From DASUPK01 sp963848955 (GTDB taxonomy: Bacteria; Actinomycetota; Thermoleophilia; Solirubrobacterales; 70-9), in contig CAWKFQ010000012.1 of assembly GCA_963848955.1 (NCBI GenBank), positions 62,001 to 126,000 of the forward strand: a stretch of 64,000 nt of DNA, written 5' to 3'. Shown one piece after another: positions 59,594 through 64,000 of this stretch (its first letter is position 1; every line of letters begins with the position of its first letter). The notes below the pieces were generated by a model. That model had not been told where the DNA came from, searched no databases, and saw only the letters and a program-made list of their open reading frames with translations. A program made the translations under genes and the position numbers.

Positions 59594-60690
59594 TGCCGGA
59601 CTCCGCTGTCTCCGAGCGCGAGCAGAAGGTTCTCCGGATCATCGAGACCGCGCGGGCAAAGCGCCCCCGGTTCAAGGACGAGACCGTGACGATGGCCCAC
59701 GGGGCGGGCGGCAAGGCTACGCAGACGCTGATCGAGGGCCTGCTCGTCCCGGCCCTCGCCGGGGAGGGCGAGACGCTCGAGGAGATGGGAGATGCGGGCG
59801 TCGTCACGATCGACGACCTCGGCATCGCGCTCTCGACGGACAGCTACGTCGTACGGCCGATCAGCTTCCCCGGCGGGTCGATCGGCGAGCTCGCAGTAAA
59901 CGGCACGGCGAATGACCTGGCGGTGGCGGGGGCGAAGCCGAAAGCGCTCAGCCTGTCGCTGATCCTCGAAGAGGGCCTGCCCGCCGATGAGCTCCGCGCT
60001 CAGGTCGAGGCGATCGCCAAGGCCGCCCAGGCGGCGGACGTGCAGATCGCAACCGGTGATACCAAGGTCGTGGAGCGCGGTCACGCCGACGGGATGTACA
60101 TCTGCACGGCCGGGATCGGCAAGGTCGATCCCCGGGGCGAGCTCTCCCCGCGCGGAATACGCCCCGGCGACCGCATCATCGTCTCGGGCACGGTCGGCGA
60201 CCACGGCTCGGCGATCATGCTCGCGCGCGACGAGTTCTCGCTCGACGCGGAGATCCTCTCCGACACCCGGCCGCTCTGGCCTGCGGTCGATGCGCTGCTC
60301 GACGCCGCCGGATTCGAGCTGCACTGCATGCGGGACGCGACGCGGGGCGGGGTCGCCTCGGTCCTCAACGAGCTCGCGCGGGCGTCGGGAGTGGCGATCA
60401 GCGTGCGCGAGGCCGATGTCCCGGTCAATGCGGCGGTCGCGGGCGCCGCGGAGATGCTCGGGATCGACCCGATGTACGTCGCCAATGAGGGAAAGCTTGT
60501 GGCCTTCGTCGCGCCGGATCGGGCGGAGCAGGCACTCGAGGCCCTGCGCTCCGTTTCCGGTTGCGAACAGGCCGCGGAGATCGGAGAGGTCAAGAGCGAG
60601 CCGCCGGGCATGGTGCTCGTCGAGACCGCATTCGGAGGTAAGCGGGTGATGGACCAGCTGGTTGGAGACCCGCTTCCCAGGATCTGCTGA
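59593..60690 (+). CDS. hypE: Hydrogenase maturation enzyme HypE
   Basis: 365 residues, PurM/AIR-synthetase fold. VTMAHGAGGKATQTLIEGLL is the N-terminal ATP motif, DDLGIALSTDSYVVRPISFP the next, then MRDATRGGVASVLNELARAS. The extreme C-terminus is GDPLPRIC, ending in the cysteine that is carbamoylated by HypF and dehydrated to thiocyanate. HypF, HypA and HypB are not in the window and must be encoded elsewhere. ATG overlaps the hypD stop. Confidence 0.96.
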   Translation: MPDSAVSEREQKVLRIIETARAKRPRFKDETVTMAHGAGGKATQTLIEGLLVPALAGEGETLEEMGDAGVVTIDDLGIALSTDSYVVRPISFPGGSIGELAVNGTANDLAVAGAKPKALSLSLILEEGLPADELRAQVEAIAKAAQAADVQIATGDTKVVERGHADGMYICTAGIGKVDPRGELSPRGIRPGDRIIVSGTVGDHGSAIMLARDEFSLDAEILSDTRPLWPAVDALLDAAGFELHCMRDATRGGVASVLNELARASGVAISVREADVPVNAAVAGAAEMLGIDPMYVANEGKLVAFVAPDRAEQALEALRSVSGCEQAAEIGEVKSEPPGMVLVETAFGGKRVMDQLVGDPLPRIC

Positions 60691-60715
60691 CGCTGGACAA
60701 CCCCTAGGAGGAAAG

Positions 60716-61804
60716 ATGGCCAACGCAGTCGAGTTCGTACCGGACCAGGCAAAGACGGAGGCGGTTGAGGCCCACGTCATCTGGATGACCACCGGCTTGG
60801 GCTGCGACGGCGACTCGGTGGCCATGACCTCGGCCGTCGATCCCAGCCTCGAGGACATCGTCACGCAGGCGATTCCAGGGATGCCGAAGGTGATCGTCCA
60901 CAACCCGGTGCTCGCCTACGAGAACGGGGACGAATTCATGCAGGCCTGGTACGACGCCGAGGCCGGCAAGCTCGACCCCTTCGTGCTGATCGTCGAGGGC
61001 TCGATCCCGAATGAGGACCTGAGCGGCGAGGGCTACTGGGCGGCGATGGGCACCGACCCTGACAGCGGGCAGCCGATCACGACCAACGAGTGGGTCGATC
61101 GCCTCGCGCCCAAGGCCGCCGCGGTCGTCGCGCTCGGTACGTGCGCGACCTACGGCGGCATCCCGGCGATGAAGAACAACCCGACCGGAGCGATGGGGGT
61201 TGCGGACTACCTCGGCTGGGACTGGAAGTCGAGCGCCGGCCTGCCTGTGGTGAACATCCCCGGCTGTCCGACTCAGCCTGACAACACCACCGAGTCTCTG
61301 CTCTATCTGGCTCTCCATCTGGCCGGTCGCGCGCCGGTCCCCGACCTGGACGAGGCGCACCGGCCGACCTGGCTCTTCGGACGCACCGTCCGCGAGAGCT
61401 GCAACCGGGCCGGGTTCGCGGAGCAGGGTGAGTTCGCGACGGAATACGGCTCCGATCACCGCTGTCTGGTGAAGCTCGGCTGCAAGGGTCCCGTGGTCAA
61501 GTGCAACGTTCCCGTTCGCGGCTGGCAGAGCGGGGTTGGCGGTTGCCCGAACGTCGGCGGCATCTGCATGGCGTGCACGATGCCCGGTTTCCCCGACAAG
61601 TACATGCCGTTCATGGACGAGGACACCTACGGAGGGCTCGCCGCCACGGCGTTGAGCTGGACCTACGGGCCGCTCGTCCGCAGCTTCAGACGTCGCAACA
61701 TCAAGAACAAGTACGACGTCGAGCCCGACTGGCGCAAGCCCGGCGGGAGCCTGTCCAGCGGCTACAAGTCCCGATCCGCGGGCTACGCCCCGCCCGGGTC
61801 CTAG
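60716..61804 (+). CDS. hhyS: [NiFe] hydrogenase small subunit, group 1h type
   Basis: 362 residues. ATG 60716 follows AGGAGG. There is no Tat signal peptide, as expected for group 1h (formerly group 5). TTGLGCDGDSVAMTSA is the proximal-cluster motif in which an Asp follows the Cys, as known for these enzymes (three Cys and one Asp). Further ligands are ALGTCATYGGIPAMKNNPTG, VNIPGCPTQPDNTTESLLYL, and the medial/distal part SDHRCLVKLGCKGPVVKCNV, GVGGCPNVGGICMACTMPGF. It carries electrons away from the active site. Confidence 0.95.
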   Translation: MANAVEFVPDQAKTEAVEAHVIWMTTGLGCDGDSVAMTSAVDPSLEDIVTQAIPGMPKVIVHNPVLAYENGDEFMQAWYDAEAGKLDPFVLIVEGSIPNEDLSGEGYWAAMGTDPDSGQPITTNEWVDRLAPKAAAVVALGTCATYGGIPAMKNNPTGAMGVADYLGWDWKSSAGLPVVNIPGCPTQPDNTTESLLYLALHLAGRAPVPDLDEAHRPTWLFGRTVRESCNRAGFAEQGEFATEYGSDHRCLVKLGCKGPVVKCNVPVRGWQSGVGGCPNVGGICMACTMPGFPDKYMPFMDEDTYGGLAATALSWTYGPLVRSFRRRNIKNKYDVEPDWRKPGGSLSSGYKSRSAGYAPPGS

Positions 61805-61840
61805 ACGACGACCACCTTCGAGCAGAGGAGAGATAAGAAC

Positions 61841-63625
61841 ATGGCAACCACCGAGACTCCGACGACATCGAAGAAGGTCGCCGTCAAGGAGATGTCCTGG
61901 GACCCCATCACCAGGATCGTGGGCTCACTCGGCATTCACACGGAGATCGACTTCGACGCCAAGAAGGTCGAGAAGGCGTGGTCGACGTCGATGATCTTCC
62001 GCGGGTTCGACATCTTCATGAAGGGGATCGACCCGCGCGATACCCACTTCATCACCAGCCGAATCTGCGGCATCTGCGGCGACAACCACTGCACGACGTC
62101 GTGCGTGAACCAGAACATGGCCTATGGCGTGAAGCCGCCGGCGCTGGGTGACCTGGGCTACAACCTCGCCGAGACCGCGGACTACATGTTCGACCACGCG
62201 ATCTTCAACGACTGCATGGCGAACGTGGACTTCTGCGAGCAGATGGTCAGGGAGACGAACCCGTCGCTGCTGCAGAAGGCCGAGTCGACGGCCGCGCCCG
62301 GATCGGACGTCCACGGCTACAAGACGATCGCCGACATCATGCGGGCCCTCAACCCGTTCACCGGCGACTTCTATCTGGAGACGCTCCAGGTGGCGCGCTA
62401 CACCCGCGAGATGTACTGCCTGTTCGGCGGACGCCACACCCACCCGTCGACGATCATGCCCGGCGGGGTCTCGGTCGACATCACGCACCAGACCTGCACG
62501 GACTACTACGTGCGGCTGATGCGCTACATCGACTACGTCAAGCGGGCCGTGCCGATGCACGACGACCTCTACGACTTCTTCCTGCAGGAGTTGCCGGGGT
62601 ACGACATGGTCGGGTATCGCGACACGGATCTCGTCTGTTGGGGCTATTTCGACGACCCCGACTACGTCGACTACGACTACCGCAACATGGCCGAGTGGGG
62701 GCGGAAGCGCTACATCACCCCCGGCGTCGTGCTGAAGGGCGAGCTGATCACGACCGACCTGGTCGAGATCAACCTGATGATCAGGATCCTGCTGGGCAGC
62801 TCGTACTTCGACGACTGGACGAATGAGGAGACGTTCGTCACCCAGGATCCGCTGGGGAATCCGGTCGACAAGCGCCACCCGTGGAACAAGGTGACCCTGC
62901 CGAAGCCGCAGAAGCGCGACTGGCAGGACAAGTACAGCTGGGTGGCCTCGCCGCGGATCTATGACCAGCGCAACGACACCTATGTCGCCTGCGATACCGG
63001 GGGCGGCCCGTTCGCCCGATCCTGGGTGACGGCGAAGGCCGGGCTCGTGGACTTCGGATACGCGAAGGCCACCGGCGAGAGCATCAAGATGGTCCTGCCG
63101 AGGACCGCCTCGAAGCCCGAGATGGAGCTCGAGTGGAAGATCCCGGAGAAGTCCAACGCGATCGAGCGTGACCGGGCGCGGACGTATCACGAGGCGTTCT
63201 CCGCCCTGATCGCCCTCCACAACCTGGAGCGGGCGCTGACCGAGGTCCGTGCGGGGCGCACGAAGTCGTGGAACGACTTCAAGGTCCCGGACGAGGCCGT
63301 CTCGGTCGGCTTCTGCGAGGCCGCCCGCGGTGTGCTCTCGCACCACATGGTCATCCAGGACGGCAAGGTGGCGAACTACCAGCCCTACCCGCCGACCCCC
63401 TGGAACAGCAACCCGCGCGACACCTACGGAACTCCTGGCCCCTACGAGGATGCGGTTCAGAACACGCCCATCTTCGAGGAGAACGGCCCGGAGAACTTCA
63501 AGGGCGTGGACATCATGCGGGCGGTGCGGAGCTTCGATCCGTGCCTGCCGTGCGGCGTCCACATGTACAACCAGCGAGGTGGGCAGGTCAGAAAGGTGAC
63601 CCACACCCCGACCGGGATGTCCTGA
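61841..63625 (+). CDS. hhyL: [NiFe] hydrogenase large subunit, group 1h type
   Basis: 594 residues. WDPITRIVGSLGIHTEIDFD begins the subunit. The nickel ligands are SRICGICGDNHCTTSCVNQN (L1) and SFDPCLPCGVHMY (L2). Beyond the His of DPCxxCxxH, 20 residues follow (to TPTGMS), the expected propeptide to be cut by a HupD-type endopeptidase. GGRHTHPSTIMPGGVSVD and the acidic insertion near residues 260-285 are typical of group 1h. Enzymes of this group oxidise trace atmospheric H2 in dormant actinobacteria (established for the group; inferred here). Confidence 0.96.
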   Translation: MATTETPTTSKKVAVKEMSWDPITRIVGSLGIHTEIDFDAKKVEKAWSTSMIFRGFDIFMKGIDPRDTHFITSRICGICGDNHCTTSCVNQNMAYGVKPPALGDLGYNLAETADYMFDHAIFNDCMANVDFCEQMVRETNPSLLQKAESTAAPGSDVHGYKTIADIMRALNPFTGDFYLETLQVARYTREMYCLFGGRHTHPSTIMPGGVSVDITHQTCTDYYVRLMRYIDYVKRAVPMHDDLYDFFLQELPGYDMVGYRDTDLVCWGYFDDPDYVDYDYRNMAEWGRKRYITPGVVLKGELITTDLVEINLMIRILLGSSYFDDWTNEETFVTQDPLGNPVDKRHPWNKVTLPKPQKRDWQDKYSWVASPRIYDQRNDTYVACDTGGGPFARSWVTAKAGLVDFGYAKATGESIKMVLPRTASKPEMELEWKIPEKSNAIERDRARTYHEAFSALIALHNLERALTEVRAGRTKSWNDFKVPDEAVSVGFCEAARGVLSHHMVIQDGKVANYQPYPPTPWNSNPRDTYGTPGPYEDAVQNTPIFEENGPENFKGVDIMRAVRSFDPCLPCGVHMYNQRGGQVRKVTHTPTGMS

Positions 63626-63646
63626 GCCCAAAACGGAGCGCGAGGA

Positions 63647-64000
63647 ATGCCCGCCGAGAGATCCGAAGCGGTCAGCCCCGAGGCCCTCATCCAGAGGGTG
63701 GAGGAGCTGACCGCGCAGGTCCAGCAATTGCCTGATCCGGTGGCCCGCCGGTCCGCGGAGGACCTCGTCTCGTCGGTGATGGAGATGTACGGCCAGGGCC
63801 TGACGCGGATCGTCGAGATCCTCGACGACGACGAGAGCGCCGGCGAGGTCAAGCAGCAGCTGGCTGACGACGGCGTCGTCGCCAGCCTGATGCTGATCCA
63901 TGACCTCTACCCGGTTCCCGTCGAGGAGCGGGTGATGGACGCTCTCGACAACGTTCGTCCCTATATGGAGTCCCACGGCGGCAACGTCGAGCTGGTCTCA
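63647..64000 (+). CDS. NifU-like protein (partial, runs off the window)
   Basis: 118 residues are visible. A charged N-terminal helix (EALIQRVEELTAQVQQLPDP) is followed by a helical domain (DLVSSVMEMYGQGLTRIVEI) and then the start of a NifU C-terminal domain: VEERVMDALDNVRPYMESHG with GNVELVS, which precedes the CxxC iron-sulfur site in complete proteins. GAGGA precedes the ATG. NifU-like genes regularly accompany hhySL and are thought to aid cluster assembly or electron transfer. Confidence 0.88.
   Translation, partial: MPAERSEAVSPEALIQRVEELTAQVQQLPDPVARRSAEDLVSSVMEMYGQGLTRIVEILDDDESAGEVKQQLADDGVVASLMLIHDLYPVPVEERVMDALDNVRPYMESHGGNVELVS

Noticed and set aside
61925..63976. A 683-codon open frame on the minus strand opposite the hydrogenase large subunit
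   Set aside because: It is antisense to an unambiguous gene; its product is low in hydrophobic pattern and rich in Asp/Val/Arg from GC-rich third-position bias. Similar long antisense frames occur opposite radA, hypE and thiolase.

Overview
The window is about 64 kb of very GC-rich, gene-dense actinobacterial DNA. Gene content and order suggest a deep-branching lineage such as class Thermoleophilia (Solirubrobacterales-like). The signs are a CarD-type regulator beside disA and radA, a SigH-type sigma factor, an F420-type (LLM) oxidoreductase, secreted proteins with AV-rich decapeptide repeats, a CWB2 wall-binding protein and an actinobacterial group 1h [NiFe] hydrogenase. The taxonomy is inference; no 16S gene is present. 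The only RNA gene seen is tRNA-Thr(TGT). No insertion sequence, integrase, prophage or CRISPR array was recognised, and no stretch over 300 bases lacks a gene.

Layout. 0-5 kb: the end of a Fur-family regulator, a NicO-type nickel/cobalt transporter, oligoendopeptidase F, an aldo/keto reductase, a small membrane protein and a methyltransferase. 5-25 kb: radA-disA-carD-ispD, then ispF, cysS-rlmB and a sigH-like gene, in the order of the well-known Firmicutes radA-to-sigH block but separated by lineage-specific genes (kup, a DUF389 protein, a PHP phosphatase, an acyl-CoA synthetase, a lipid acyltransferase/hydrolase operon, and a YceI/FMN-reductase/MarR locus). 25-34 kb: tRNA-Thr, an iron-type alcohol dehydrogenase, a PlsC-GpsA fusion, two ECF sigma factors with membrane partners, a rhomboid protease and a cobalamin-binding-type protein. 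34-49 kb: beta-oxidation genes (hydroxyacyl-CoA dehydrogenase, thiolase, acyl-CoA dehydrogenase), a DNA glycosylase, LLM and MBL enzymes, wall proteins and an M23 peptidase. 49-54 kb: lysA-hom-thrC-thrB. 54-57 kb: small secreted proteins, a cupin and an efeUO iron-uptake operon behind an iron-box-like palindrome. 57.8-64 kb: hypC, a second HypC-like gene, hypD, hypE, hydrogenase small and large subunits and a NifU-like gene cut by the window end.

How they work together. The last cluster encodes part of the maturation machinery plus the structural subunits of a hydrogenase of the kind used to scavenge trace H2; the nickel transporter at the other end of the window could feed it. Two identically built palindromes precede the thiolase and the acyl-CoA dehydrogenase and suggest a shared fatty-acid-degradation regulator. 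A palindromic REP-like repeat recurs at four loci.

Sequence quality is uneven. Genes at roughly 0.4-4.2, 8.8-11.6, 41.5-45.3 and 47.5-48.7 kb carry many single-base frameshifts (mainly insertions) within otherwise conserved, full-length proteins, while the rest is clean. I read these as consensus errors and annotate the genes across the shifts.
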